A DNA stretch of 64,000 bases from Lateolabrax maculatus (lineage: Eukaryota > Chordata > Actinopteri > Acropomatiformes > Lateolabracidae): contig CM062215.1 of NCBI GenBank assembly GCA_031216445.1, positions 5,933,501 to 5,997,500 of the forward strand. The letters are read 5' to 3'. Numbering within the stretch: position 1 is the stretch's first letter; every line of letters begins with the position of its first letter. The position numbers and the translations under genes were made by a program. Shown one piece after another: positions 1 through 12,424 of the stretch. The notes beneath the pieces are model-generated. The model saw only the letters and a program-made list of their open reading frames with translations, was not told the DNA's origin and did not search any database.

Positions 1-3000
1 CCTGCTTGAATAAAAGTGTTCTGGCCCTTCAAATAAAAAACAAAAACAAAAAAAGGGTCAGTTTCCACTCACATTGTTACAATATTCCCAGCATATTCTT
101 ATAATAAATTCCTCTGAACAACATTCATGTGAATGAACATGCTGAGCAGATCAGTTCAGGCGTATATAAGATGGCAGGTACTAAAATTAATTCTACAATA
201 GAGTTAAGAATAATTAAAAGTAATAAATATGTGCAAGTTAATAATAACAGTAGGAAAGAGTCTTACTCATATGTGTCTTGGATGTTTGTTTGGTCCGTCT
301 CGATCGCCTCAGGGTCCCTGTGTGACAGACTGAAGGATTTAAGAAACATCAGTGCTGAACAAACATTTATCAATTATTTATTTATGGGTTTTTATCTGCA
401 AAAATCTATCGTTACCATATTAACTGTGAGACACATTACATTACAACAAGACAGATGTTGAGCTGAAAGTAAATAAAAAATACCTTTTCCGATGTTTTCG
501 TATAAGCAGAACAGAGATGATCACAGCAACACAAACACAGGCCACAACCAGTAACACACTGATCAAAATGGGATCTGTGAGAAAAACTCAGAGGAAAAAA
601 CATTCAGCATCTATAAAGTAACTACAGATCAAACAGAAAATATTGATTCCTCATAAAAACCATATCAGTCTATAATCCTGTATCTTAAAAGTGTTTCTCA
701 CCAACAGCAGACGGCTGTTTGACCTCAGGAATCATCATGAACACCTCCACCTGAGGACCAGAGAGCACCCGCGCCGCACATCCAACCTGTGTGCTGTTGC
801 CATGGAGACGAGACAGCACAGCTGTAGTGGTGACAGTGACCGTCCCGTCGGTGTTGGTGACGCTGACAGAGCTGTAGTCAGAGGAGCGGAGGTCTGGTTG
901 TGGGACATTCAGTGTCACTGTGGGAGCAGGTCGACCTGTGGCCGAGCAGGACACAACTGCCTCTTCAGCAGAGTTTGACTCTCCAACATGTAGAATGGGT
1001 TCATGCAGCTCTGCAGAGAACAGATATTAGTTTGTGTGAAGCTCAGCTGCTAGAAAATGAGCCATGAAAGATGTTAAAGCTGTAAATCACCAGGGGTTCA
1101 TTATGTTTATTGTACTGCAGTACAGAAGAGAAGATTATTATAGAAATGTCTCTAATAATGCTTAAAGGTTCTCACCATAGAGTTGGAGGCAGGTTGTAGC
1201 TGTGAAAGCACCTTCAGGGTAGGTGTTAAACAAACACTGATAGCATCCTTCATCCTGCTCCGTCACCTTCCTGATAACTATGGAGCAGTTCTGCAGTCTA
1301 CCAGCTTCAAACTCCACTTTTTCTATAAAGTCAGGATTCACTTTTTGACCAAAGTGTTTGTGGTAAGAAGCAATATTCTTCACGCCCTCAGAACAGTTTT
1401 TCTGCCATGAAACTTGAAGAACATCTTTAGTTTGCATGAGCTGACAGCTGAAACGAGCCTCTTGTCCCACTGCAGCCATCACAGTCTGCTGTGTTTGGAC
1501 CAGAGCTGTTAGACCTGCAGGAGGCGACATATAAAATATAAATGTTACCATTAACTCATGCAAACATTTTTTTAAGGGGTAAAACTACGTTTTAGTCGGT
1601 TAATCTGACACAATAACAATAAACAACAAACACACAGGAGAACAGGTCTTGACTAGGTCGGGGACGTCTGTTTGTGGGACGTTCACGACGTAAACGTGAC
1701 GTTGCGTGACGTTGCAGGGACGTTATTGACGTTCGTAAAAAGTTCTCGTCTGGTCCTGGTGCCTCTTTCTGAATGAGACGTAAACTGTTAGACGCGTTCA
1801 TTTATTTGTTTTTTATTAAGACAGTGGAGGATTAAAACCATCTTGTACAAGGATCTCCTCTATTCAGTGAACCACAGTCAGCAAGCTGTTAGTCTGTAGC
1901 CAGCATCCTAGAAAAGACAGTCCACAGTGTTATAGTATGGATCAGCTATCTGATTGGTTGGTCCCAGCATCTTTTTATACACGAGTTCACCAGTCCGAGG
2001 AATCTGAGTCCTGAAGGGAGGAAACTCTACACTTCCTTTATTATCATGCTGTTCACTAACTCTGCTCCTCCTTCTCCTTCAGTTCAGCTCCTCCCTCTGA
2101 ATGTGACTGTCAGCCACTTCTTTAAACTAACTCTGAATCTTGTAACTTCTGTTTCTCCTTCACCAGAGCGGCAGTGGTACAATAAAAATATATTCTTTAA
2201 GCGGACCTTGGGTATGGCAAATTATTCTTAGTTTGAATGTGATTAATTCTAACAAAACCGAGCCCGAACCGGCTGCAAATTGTCGTTTTGTTTAACTTTT
2301 TCACCGTTTCATCAATAGAACAAATACAAGTGAAGCAAGTAACTCACTGTCACAATCCTGGGTCATATTTTAAGATGCTACAAATAATATCCAGCTACAA
2401 AACAGAGCCTGAAAATCGTAAAAGAGGCCAAATGAGACTACAGAGCTGATCAAGATCTTTAAAAGTCATCAAGCCGAAACAGAAACTCATCTACTCACTG
2501 GTCCTCCATTACAGCCTCTAGTTGTGTTTATACTGGCGCTCTTGTAAAGTATTATAACTCAATCTGTCCAACTTTTAGATTTATACATTATTGTAGAAGA
2601 GTGAAATCAAATTATAAATTGTAATATTAGAAGTGTGTTTACCACAGAGTTTATTTTCTGCAATAATCCAAAATCTAATTGACAATCACACTGGAGTTTG
2701 GTGAAGGAAGGACAGTGCGTCTTTACAGCAGCAGTGGGTGGTGACTGAATCTAACTCAGTCATAAAGTCTTGTTATGGCATTTCTTTCTTTGGAATAAAT
2801 GATATAAAATATGAACGAATCTAACAAGTAATGCAAACTACGTTTTAGTCGGTTAATCTTAAACAACTACAACAAATAATTAACATACAGACGTCACACG
2901 GCTGTGCTTTCAGTTTAGAAAATAAATGAGTATTATAGTCATTATAGTATATAAAATGACTGTAGCGTCTCTTTCTCACCTTCCTGAAAGACTCCAAACG

Positions 3001-3034
3001 CACAGAAGAAACATATAACTTCACGGTGTGCCAT
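1..3034 (-). CDS. CD200/OX-2-like membrane glycoprotein, copy A (3' end cut by window edge)
   Basis: Exons in coding order: signal peptide 2980-3034, V-set Ig 1176-1514, C2-set Ig 702-1010, transmembrane 484-574, tail exon one 267-329, tail exon two from 26 leftwards past the window edge. All junctions keep frame and have GT/AG signals. The V domain shows the CD200 hallmark DEGCYQCLFNT, the C2 domain CSATGRPAPT. CD200 is a cell-surface ligand that restrains leukocytes through CD200R, so a ligand role is inferred. Two features set A apart: it has no acidic stalk exon, and its transmembrane exon (PILISVLLVVACVCV) is unlike the alanine-rich one of B-F. Its tail is the LSHRDPEA type shared with D. 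Its leader lies directly beside sequence copied from the gene G promoter, so regulation may differ. The long intron 1 (1515-2979) holds no further exon that I can see. Confidence 0.8.
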
Positions 3035-3163
3035 GTCGGCTGCACACTGTAGCGACAAACAAAGTGACCACAACATTTTGTTCCACTGCTGTACACAGAG
3101 CATTTTCACTTTAGCATCAGGGCAGGCTTTTATAAGAGCTGCAGCTGTAGTGAAAGTGATTCT

Positions 3164-3165
<2 letters not shown>

Positions 3166-3222
<57 letters not shown>
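3166..3222. repeat. (GA)n microsatellite
   Basis: An uninterrupted GA run. The same repeat lies at the equivalent place upstream of gene G (32420-32473), as expected if the flanking block was duplicated. Confidence 0.95.
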
Positions 3223-3226
<4 letters not shown>

Positions 3227-3394
3227 AGTACATGCAGAAGATATGCTGTATATATTTAAACATAATTAATATAATCAATCTTAATGTTGCATCCTCACTT
3301 TTGCCTTCAAATTCAAAAACATGATGTCCTTAGTCCTACTGGGACTTTGTATGTATGTTTTTTTTATTTTTTATTTAACTTTATTAATCACGCA

Positions 3395-3556
3395 AGTGAA
3401 ATTATTTCTCCACATTTAACCCATCCAGTGGCACCATATTCACACTGGAGCGGTGGGCAGCAGTTCACAGCGCCCGGGGAGCAGCTGGGGGTGCGGTGCC
3501 TTGCTCAGGGGCACCTCGGCCGTGGCAGGTAGGTGGGCTGCCGCCCCACCAGCTGT
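3395..3556 (-). mobile_element. tRNA-derived SINE, internally deleted
   Basis: It matches the SINE at 32641-32907 but stops at CCACCAGCTGTCAG. The tRNA-like head is missing. Confidence 0.6.
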
Positions 3557-4921
3557 CAGTTGTGTTTCTTTTAGTTTCACAGCATTTATATTGTATATGA
3601 CTGTTATTGTCTACTGTCCAAATATTAGCTTAGCTTTGGGAACATTGTTTTTGAAACTTTCCTGCCAATAAAGCTACCTGGCATTATTTATATGATATCA
3701 AGGTAAAGTATATTCTTATGGAATACTGATAACAGTATTACTTCACTATTGAAGTCAATTAGTGAGATAATAGTTAATAGAGTTATTATATAATATCAAA
3801 GGGCAAAAATGCAGAGAAGCAAAAGATTAATTTCAACCTCAGTTGACACTGCTTTCCTGTAATTGTCAATATTACTACCACTAATATGACTACGAAGTCC
3901 AGTAAAGTACACTTACTGTACTACTGTCCTGGATTTACAACATCTCAAGTAATCTCAAGGGGTAAAAAAAATCCCAAAAGCAGAAGTTGCAGTACTGCTC
4001 TACTGTGGTCTCTTGGTGTACATGTTCAGTAACCCTTGTCACTAAAACGCGCTGCCCACTTCAATACAATGCTCTCTACTCACATCCTGAGCACAGGAAG
4101 TGTTTAAATTCCTGAAACTGTGATTTGGAAACTGTCATTCTGTTTTCAGGAGAAGCATGAAGGGTCATTTGAATTATTGTGCAGTGACTTTGCATTTTAG
4201 TTATTTCCTGCATCTCTAACAGAGGCCTCAGGCCTTACACCAACATGACTGTTTGTTGTGCAATAAATAATCCCTGATCTATTCAGTCTCTTGTGAAATC
4301 TTGTTTAACAACACCATGAAGGGGAAGTTACTGTATAATTCCTCTTCAGTGGCCAGGACAGAACCTAACTGCTCTATGGAAAGGTTACCTAAGTTTATCT
4401 GAGAGTCACAGTCTAGGAAAAATGTTTAAAGGATTATGGATCCTTTAAACTGACTTCATGATTTATTGAGAACACAGCCATTTAATAAAAGCACTCATTA
4501 ATCATTAGCCATTTTAATTATCAGTATCACATTTACTCAGAAATGTATGACTCACGATTACACACCTTCAAAGAGGGAAGGTCCAACTAATTGTCTGGTT
4601 GCACTGTCTGAAACAATTATCATTCCTTAATATACAAACCTTTTGGAAATAAAATTAAAAATCTATTCCAAACTATTCATTACATGCGGGAAGTACCTGT
4701 GCTACCTGGCATCTGTTACACCTGTAACTCTAAACGAGAACGCACCGCTAGCGGCTTGTGGTTTAGCAGCCGCACTATGTGCAAACATCAAAACCCCAGC
4801 CATATGATCCACATTAGGCACACAGGCTTATCACTGTGCCGGTGTTTACTTCAGATTTCCTGGTCCTACTGGGACTTTGTATGTATGTTTTTTTTATTTT
4901 TTTATTTATCTTCATTAATCA

Positions 4922-5135
4922 TGCAAGTGAAATTATTTCTCCACATTTAACCCATCCAGTGGCACCTGTACGAACACACACATGCACACGCACAGGGTCA
5001 CACAAAGAGACAGGTGCCATATTCACACTGGAGCGGTGGGCAGCAGTTCACAGCGCCCGGGGAGGAGGGGATCGAGCCTCCAGCCTTGGGTTATTGGACG
5101 ACCCCGCTCTACCACTGAGCCACGGCCACCCCCGT
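4922..5135 (-). mobile_element. tRNA-derived SINE
   Basis: Read on the minus strand, the head at about 5090-5135 contains GGCTCAGTGGTAGAGCGG (box A-like) followed by a GAGGCTCGATCCCC box B-like element, as in a tRNA-derived SINE. The body runs on to ACATTTAACCCATCC. A short CA-rich insertion at 4971-5000 separates it from its relatives at 3395 and 32641. Confidence 0.65.
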
Positions 5136-5370
5136 GTTATGTTTCTTTTAGTTTCACAGCATTTATATTGTATATGACTGTTATTGTCTACTGTCCAAAT
5201 ATTAGCTTAGCTTTGGGAACATTGTTTTTGAAACTTTCCTGCCAATAAAGCTACCTGGCATTATTTATATGATATCAAGGTAAAGTATATTCTTATGGAA
5301 TACTGATAAGATAACAGAACCATTACTTTACTATTGATGTCAATTAGTGAGATAATAGTTAATAGAGTTA

Positions 5371-5672
5371 GACTTATACACAGAGCATTTTCACTTTAGC
5401 ATCAGGGCAGGCTTTTATAAGAGCTGCAGCTGTAGTGAAAGTGAACTTCTCGTGACAACAATCGCGCTTTCTTTTGCAGGGACCCAACTCCCCCACCCAC
5501 CCTGATCTAATGAGTCACTCCTCAGCTGACTCACACTGGAAGGCCAAATGCTTTTGTTTACAATTTCAACAGAGTCATGCAGTAGATTAGGAGGAACTCC
5601 TTCACAGGCTGCATGCACCGCATTCCCCAGACACTGAGTCATTGTGCTCAGTCCCTCATGGCTTTCAGTTCA
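5371..5672. repeat. Fused fragments of the gene G locus
   Basis: 5371-5443 repeats the TATA and promoter segment of gene G (32345-32414). It is joined directly to 5444-5672, which repeats sequence from inside gene G (29843-29889 and 29993-30173, the intron before the transmembrane exon). No exon of G is included. This shows that a second copy of the G locus once lay here and was largely deleted. Confidence 0.7.
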
Positions 5673-5682
5673 TTGTGAAATA

Positions 5683-5709
5683 TATTTATATATATATATA
5701 TAAATATAA

Positions 5710-5778
<69 letters not shown>

Positions 5779-5783
5779 TATAA

Positions 5784-5843
<60 letters not shown>
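5683..5843. repeat. (TA)n microsatellite
   Basis: About 160 bases of TA dinucleotides with scattered AAA interruptions. Open frames across it on both strands (YIYI repeats) are low-complexity artefacts. Confidence 0.95.
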
Positions 5844-5845
<2 letters not shown>

Positions 5846-5955
5846 ACTTTTTTTCTCCCACTACATTGTGGAAGAAGGAGGTGAATGTTGTTCAGGGTTT
5901 GCAGTGAAACGTTTCATTTCTGTCACAGTGACGGGACAATTTGCCTCCCATGCAG

Positions 5956-6767
5956 TTAGTCTTTGTTCAGGTCTGACTGTCTTGAGTCTGGAAGGTTATT
6001 CTGGTCAAAATTTAGTCTTCTTGCTGTTGAAGGTGACGGCTTTGGTTCGTCGCTTGTTTGATTTTTCTCAGTAGGTGTCTGTTGTCTGAGCTGATTGTCC
6101 TCCTGCTTGAATAAAAGTGTTTTGGGCCTTGAAGTAAAAAACATTCACGTGAATGAACATGCTGAGCAGATCAGTTCAGGCGTATATAAGATGGCAGATT
6201 TGATATGATTTATGTAAAAGGAGCCGCTGAACATAACTGGTCATAGCAAATAATGGCGCAATAAAATAAAACAAATAGAATATTTATTCACTTCAAATAG
6301 TACAAAACCAACTCATAAGACGTATATTTATTTTTATATATTTATATTTATATATATGGAAAACAGGGACAAAACAGCAGTGAGACTGAGGCTGCATGTT
6401 CTCTGTACATCCACAGCCACATTTATAAAGAATTTAAAGGTGTTTTTGCAGCTGTTGTCTGTAAAAAAACAGTGTTTTCTTATTTTGTTTCTGGTCCTCT
6501 TTGTGCACACAGAGCAGCAACTAAACCCACTGTGACAGATCTGCAGCTGAGATGAATGAACGATCTACTACGAGGAGCAATGACACAGAGACAATGAACA
6601 AAGAGCAAGAGGAGTCACACAGCTGTGCTCTCAGTTTAGAAAAGAGATTACACAGACAGATAGATATAAATAGATACATAGATATAAAATGACTGTAGCG
6701 TCTCTTTCTCACCTTTATGAAAGACTCCAAACGCACAGAGGAAATATAAAACTGCACATTGTACCAT
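5956..6767 (-). pseudogene. CD200-like remnant: leader plus last tail exon only
   Basis: The leader exon 6713-6767 encodes MVQCAVLYFLCAFGVFHK. The terminal tail exon 5956-6127 is intact, beginning PKTLLFKQED and ending QSDLNKD before a stop. Both match copy D (20693-20747 and 18290-18461). The sequence just after 6190 jumps from the D equivalent of about 18605 to about 20192. One deletion of about 1.6 kb therefore removed the V, C2, stalk, transmembrane and first tail exons. The leader ends in phase 1 and the tail exon expects phase 2, so joining them would shift the frame. It is most likely dead. Confidence 0.75.
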
Positions 6768-7458
6768 CTCGGCTCAATACTGAGTTCACTGGCACACTAC
6801 AAAAAGGAAGTTGAAGCTGTCAGTGTTCAAAAGTTTAACTATCAGGCTACAGACACGTTGCTCGCCATATAAACACAGACATTTGAATGACATTAGTAAC
6901 ATGTGACAGGGGACACAGCAGAGATACCGACATGGTTTAATGTCATCAGGGGGATTCTATAACAACACATTTAAAAACAACAGATAGGCAGATAGGTTTG
7001 CATGTGCCTCATTACAGGAATACAAGATTAAAGGAATAACACATAAAAGGCAATAAAACATAATATAATACAACAGTACAATAATACATATAATACAAAG
7101 TAGGCAAGACTAAAATGGAAGAAACACCTAAGAAAACTAAAACGATACAATCGAAATCAAATATAATGAATAATAAATATAATAAATAGGAAATTATGAT
7201 AAATTAAATAAATCCAACAGATTAAAATAAAGACTGAATTTAAGGGAAGATCAAATAAATTCTTGTTAACGCATTTGCTTAATAGAAAAATATGATATAA
7301 AATATTACTTTAACCATTAACTAAAACAAAAAACAATAAACAATAAACATGCAGGAGTCACACATCTGTGCTTTCACTTAAGAAAATAAATATATAGATA
7401 TAGAGATAGATATAAATAGATACATAGATATAAAATGACTGTAGCGTCTCTTTCTCAC
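6768..7458. repeat. Chimeric duplicated intergenic and intron sequence
   Basis: 6890-6952 repeats the promoter-proximal block found upstream of the copy B, C and D leaders (GACAGGGGACACAGCAGAG). At about 6953 it joins sequence that matches intron 1 of copies E and F (23229 and 27300 onwards). No exon is visible before the leader at 7459. Confidence 0.6.
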
Positions 7459-7513
7459 CTTCATGAAAGAGTCCAAACGCACAGAGGAAACATATAACTA
7501 CACAGTGTGCCAT
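7459..7513 (-). pseudogene. Orphan CD200-like signal-peptide exon
   Basis: The 55-base exon encodes MAHCVVICFLCAFGLFHE, with ATG, open frame and a GT donor as in the functional copies. The sequence below it is E/F-type intron 1 that ends at a junction near 6953, with no V exon. It is a leader-only relic of a deleted copy, unless it splices over the neighbouring remnant into another copy. Confidence 0.65.
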
Positions 7514-8648
7514 GCTGTCTGGAGACTGTACCTGGTCAGCAGGTAACTTGGTGGCAGTTGGTGGATGTTTTCTCAGAGGTTAAGATAAGACTTCATTGAT
7601 CCTCTGGGCTAAATTCACAAGCCACCCAGCAGCTTATAAAGTAGTTTAAAGTAGTTCCACCTTTAGCTGCAACATTAAAATGGGCCATTCTGCATCATGC
7701 ATACTATTACTTTTGGTATACTTTAAGTATATTTTGATACTTGAAGTACAAGATACATTGTATCTAAGTAAAAGATCTGAGTATTTCTTCCACCACTTGC
7801 AGAGAGTTATTGTGTGACTAAATTATTTTATTTCTCCATTAAGTGTCATTAGTTCATCACATGACATTTTTTAACCTGGTCTGAGATCTTCAAGACACGA
7901 AGATAAAAACGTTCTGTGTACTCTTCTGTACAAACAATAAATAGTTAAATCCAACAGTTTTAATTATTTTGCCTGCCTGTCAGATAATTATTTTTATTTT
8001 TTTTTTTTGCCAAACATGCCCGGACTGAGAAACCAAACCAGAGGTGATTTAATTCTTATAGATGTAATCCAGAACAAAAATATATAAATACAAGGAAAAA
8101 GTAAAAGAATAAATTATCTAAAACATTCCAATTGAAACATTTAATCATTAGAAATTGTGGAGAAAAATTAGCATTAAAGTGCACAACTGTGAGAGAAGTG
8201 CACAAGTACCAACAAATTCAGAAAATAATATATTTTGTACATTACAACATTTATTATGTATAATCTACCCTTTAGAAATCAGAATCAGAATTGGGTTTAT
8301 TGCCATGAAAGTTTTCACATACAAGGAATTTGCTGTGGTGTATTAGTGCATAACAAGTACAGACAAGTAGTGCAAAGGTCCACATATGCATAAATATAAA
8401 TATGAGTAGTATTAAAGTACTAATGCTAAATAGTAGTAGATATAATTTACAATACAGAATATGAAAAAATATTACTAAATATGTGCAATATATATTTTTA
8501 AGATGAAGATGAAATAAAACTAAAACTGTGCACAAATGTGCAAAATATTGTCCAGGGAATGTCTAACGGTTTAAGCACTGTTAATACTCATCCAAAATGA
8601 ACAGAAATTGTGCGTATTCTCCTCATAAAATGACACATAAAACTGTGT
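7514..8648. other. Intergenic, with old repeats
   Basis: 7514-7990 is a duplicated upstream block shared with 23752-24100 and 28260-28700. It includes a TTCATTGATCCTCTGGGCTA repeat end and, at about 7674-7798, the right end of a MITE closing with TTCTTCCACCACTTGCAG. 8272-8370 is an interspersed repeat containing GGGTTTATTGCCATGAAAG, present again at 12055-12150. No gene is visible. Confidence 0.5.
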
Positions 8649-10953
8649 TCATCCAATCAATTCCAGTCTCCTTGATGTTGAAGTCGGCAGATTTGGGTTT
8701 TCACTGTCTGTTGTCTGTTGTGATCGTTGATCCTCTGTGATGAAAGTTACTTCGTTCCTTAAGATAAAAACAAAACATTGTATTTTAACTCACTATGTTT
8801 ATTTAGTCAATAAATACTGTGTAACTAAATTATTCTGAACAGGTTATATGGATAGAGGAAAGTGAATTAGCTTTTCATATGCAGTAAATATCAGATTAGC
8901 CAGGAAGGTAGAAGGAAAACAGGAAGGTTTGGAGGCAAAATGTGACAATGTACAGCAGAGTGAAGACGGATCAAATCATTCTGCGAGTGTGCAAGTGAAA
9001 TATGTCCAAATAAAGAGTGTCTTACCTACAAGTGTCTTCACTTCTAGTTTGAGGCATTTAAATCATCTCACTCATGTTGATGTGTGACAGACTGAAGGGT
9101 TTAAGAACAGTTAGAGCTGGAAAAACATTCATCATCAACTCTCATAGACTGAGACACAAATATTAATAATAACACAATGATTGAAAGAAGTACCTGTTCT
9201 GCTTTTTTAGTTTAAGCAGGATGATGAGTGCAGCAGCAGCAGCACAGACCGCTGCCACAGCCAATACAACATACCAAAATCTGCTCTGACCTTGGAGAAA
9301 AAGAGGAAAAAATGTTGATATGATACTCAACAATTATAAAGCAGCAAAAGATCAAATGGGAATTATACACCTGAACAATAACTTAGTGAACTTACTGTTA
9401 TTAGATCCAGATTCATCATCAAAAGCTGGAAAAAGAAACACAAACATCAGAATGATAAAGTATTAATCAGTCTGTAATCCTGTAGCTTTGGAAGTGTTTC
9501 TCACCATCAGCAGACGGCTGTTTGACCTCAGGAATCATCATGAACACCTCCACCTGAGGACCAGAGAGCACCCGCGCCGCACATCCAACCTGTGTGCTGC
9601 TGCCATGGAGACGAGACAGCACAGCTGTAGTGGTGACAGTGACCGTCCCGTCGGTGTTGGTGACGCTGACAGAGCTGTAGTCAGAGGAGCGGAGGTCTGG
9701 TTGTGGGACATTCAGTGTCACTGTGGGAGCAGGTCGACCTGTGGCCGAGCAGGACACAACTGCCTCTTCAGCAGAGTTTGACTCTCCAACATGTAGAATG
9801 GGTTCATGCAGCTCTGCAGAGAACAGATATTAGTTTGTATGAAGCTCAGCTGCTAGAAAATGAGCCATGAAAGATGTTAAAGCTGTAATTTAAATAAAGG
9901 TTCTCACCATAGAGTTGGAGGCAGGTTGTAGCTGTGAAAGCACCTTCAGGGTAGGTGTTAAACAAACAGTGATAGCATCCTTCATCCTGCTCCGTCACGT
10001 TCCTGATAACTATGGAGCAGTTCTGCAGTCCAGCATCTATAAAGTCCACTTTATCTTTAAAGTCATGATTCACTCTTTGACCGAAGTGTTTGTTGTAAGA
10101 AGCAATATTCTTCTCCTCCTCAGGTAAGATTTTCTTCCATGTGACTTGAAGAACATCTTTAGTTTGCATGAGCTGACAGCTGAAACGAGCCTCTTGTCCC
10201 ACTGCAGCCATCACAGTCTGCTGTGTTTGTACCAGAGCTGTTAGACCTGCAGCAACACAGTGAAAATATAATTTAAAAATAATATCTGATTAAAAGTAAT
10301 GTTAATCATTTCTGTTGAAGTGTTTGTGGATGCATTATTCTGATGTAGTTCAAATATGAAAAATATAGTATATTTGAATGATACACATAAATATCTATGA
10401 TTTATATAAAGGAACCCGCTGAACATAACTGGTCATAGCAAATAATGGCGCAATAAAATAAAATAAATAGAATATTTCTTCAGTTCAAATAGTCCAAAAC
10501 CAACTCATAAGATGTATATTTATATTTATATTTATATATATGGAAAACAGGGACACATCCCCCAGCAGTGAGACTGAGGCTGCATGTTCTCTGTACATCC
10601 ACAGCCACATTTATAAAGAATTTAAAGTTTTTTTTGCGGCTGTTGTCCGTGAATCCAGTGTTTTCTTATTTTGTTTCTGGTCCTCTTTGTGCACACAGAG
10701 CAGCAACTAAACCCACTGTGACAGATCTGCAGCTGAGATGAATGAACGATCTACTAGGAGGAGCAATGACACAGAGACAATGAACAAAGAGCAAGAGGAG
10801 TCACACAGCTGTGCTCTCAGTTTAGAGAAGAGATTACACAGACAGATAGATATAAATAGATACATAGATATAAAATGACTGTAGCGTCTCTTTCTCACCT
10901 TTCTGAAAGACTCCAAACGCACAGAGGAAACATATAACTGCATGATTCGCCAT
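8649..10953 (-). CDS. CD200/OX-2-like membrane glycoprotein, copy B
   Basis: Exons: leader 10899-10953 (MANHAVICFLCAFGVFQK), V 9908-10246, C2 9505-9813, acidic stalk 9396-9425, transmembrane 9194-9290 (alanine-rich, ending KLKKQNR), tail one 9026-9091, tail two 8649-8757. The V and C2 exons begin and end in phase 1. Tail one contains an in-frame TAA at 9058-9060 after SLSHINMSEMI, so the full transcript gives about 287 residues with an 11-residue tail extension. Tail one is 66 bases and symmetric in phase, so skipping it would restore a longer tail ending RRLELIG. The role is inferred to be surface ligand signalling, as for CD200. The C2 protein sequence is identical to that of E and F, whereas the V domain differs. 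Confidence 0.8.
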
Positions 10954-12424
10954 CTCTGCTTGAATTTACCGCCAAAACTACAAAGTGAAAGTGAAAGTTG
11001 AAGCTGTCAGTTTTCAAAAGTTTAACTTCCAGGTTACAGACACGTTGATCGCCATATAAACACAGACATTTGAATGACATTAGTAACATGTGACAGGGGA
11101 CACAGCAGAGATACCGACATGGTTTAATGTCATCAGGGGGATTCTCCTGGATTTACAGACTGAACACTGCAGCAACAGTGTTACTGATGCTGATGTTCCT
11201 GCACATACATCTGAATAAACAAACAGGTGCTGCAACCACATCTGATAATCTGCAGCTGACACTGGGAATAAATGACATATAAATATGAACAATATGGTTC
11301 ATTGTTGTTGTTGTCGGTTTAGTAGCAGTAGAAAAGTAACAGTGGCAACAACAAAAAATCCCTGATGATGGAGAACATTTCCTGTTGCAGTCAGACATGT
11401 AGGCCTACCTGAGGACACTAGTATAAAGTCACAATAAAGCAAACAGAGTAGTGAAAGATGTTTCTACATATCAGTATTGTCTGTATGTTTTACATATAGA
11501 TGTAAGTGCAGCATGACGGTGGGTTCACAATAAAAAAATAGAAACATAAAAACATGTAAACAATAGTATAAAAAATGGTATGAAATGGTATAAAAAAGGT
11601 ATAAAAACTGTATAAAAATGGTATAAAATTGTATAAAATAGTATAAAAACAGTCATTGTTTGATTTGGAGACACTGCAGTCATTTTCATGTAATTGTGAA
11701 GCTCTTGTTCTCTCATTTAGTTTTGAACAAAGAGGCAGATAATGTCCAGTGTTTACAGTGTGACCTTTCATTTCTTTCACAATGCCGGGACATCGTGTCT
11801 CCTGGGCTTTGATGCAGATTTGTTCAGGTCTGACAGTCTTTGGGATTATTTTCAGCCTCTAAATAATTAATACTCATCCAAAATGAACTGAAATTGTGCT
11901 TCATTTCCTCACAAAATGACACATAAAACTGTGTTCAAAAAATTAGCATTAAAGTGCACAACTGTGAGAAAAGTGCACAAGTACCAACAAATTTAGAAAA
12001 TAATATATTTTGTACATTACAACATTTATTATGTATAATCTACCCTTTAGAAATCAGAATCAGAATTGGGTTTATTGCCATGAAAGTTTTCACATACAAG
12101 GAATTTGCTGTGGTGTATTAGTGCATAACAAGTACAGACAAGTAGTGCAAAGGTTCACATATTCATAAATATAAATATGAGTAGTATTAAAGTACTAATG
12201 CTAAATAGTAGTAGATATAATTTACAATACAGAATATGAAAAAAATATTACTAAATATGTGCAATATATATTTTTAAGATGAAGATGAAATAAAACTAAA
12301 ACTGTGCACAAATGTGCAAAATATTGTCCAGGGAATGTCTAACGGTTTAAGCACTGTTAATACTCATCCAAAATTGACAGAAATTGTGCGTATTCTCCTC
12401 ATAAAATGACACATAAAACTGTGT
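10954..12424. other. Intergenic: duplicated promoter block, AT-rich minisatellite, old repeat
   Basis: 11080-11400 repeats blocks at 15360-15690 and 20870-21210. 11560-11652 is a degenerate short tandem repeat of GGTATAAAAA units that recurs at 16651-16705 and 25391-25436. 11935-12424 is a near copy of 8155-8648. Open frames here are short, lack splice context and are duplicated along with non-coding sequence. Confidence 0.5.

Larger units (their letters stand above)
3063..5343. repeat. Segmental duplication of the gene G upstream region
   Basis: From 3063 the sequence matches 32319 onwards: the 5' part of the gene G leader exon, its TATA region, the GA repeat, a SINE and upstream DNA to about 34745. 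The copy is rearranged. It lacks the SINE middle (32815-32908) and about 520 bases equivalent to 33370-33890. From 4861 it jumps back and repeats the segment that starts at 32583. No gene is visible inside. Its left edge lies about 30 bases upstream of the copy A start codon. Confidence 0.8.

Noticed and set aside
691..978. Plus-strand frames of 95-97 residues across each C2 exon (also 9488, 19197, 22389, 26464)
   Set aside because: They are exact antisense shadows of the C2 exons and recur only because those exons are nearly identical.
5642..5884. Long frames across the TA repeat
   Set aside because: YIYI repeat translation of a microsatellite with no gene context.
11490..11780. F/Y-rich minus-strand frame
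   Set aside because: Made by the GTATAAAAA minisatellite; similar frames appear wherever the repeat recurs.
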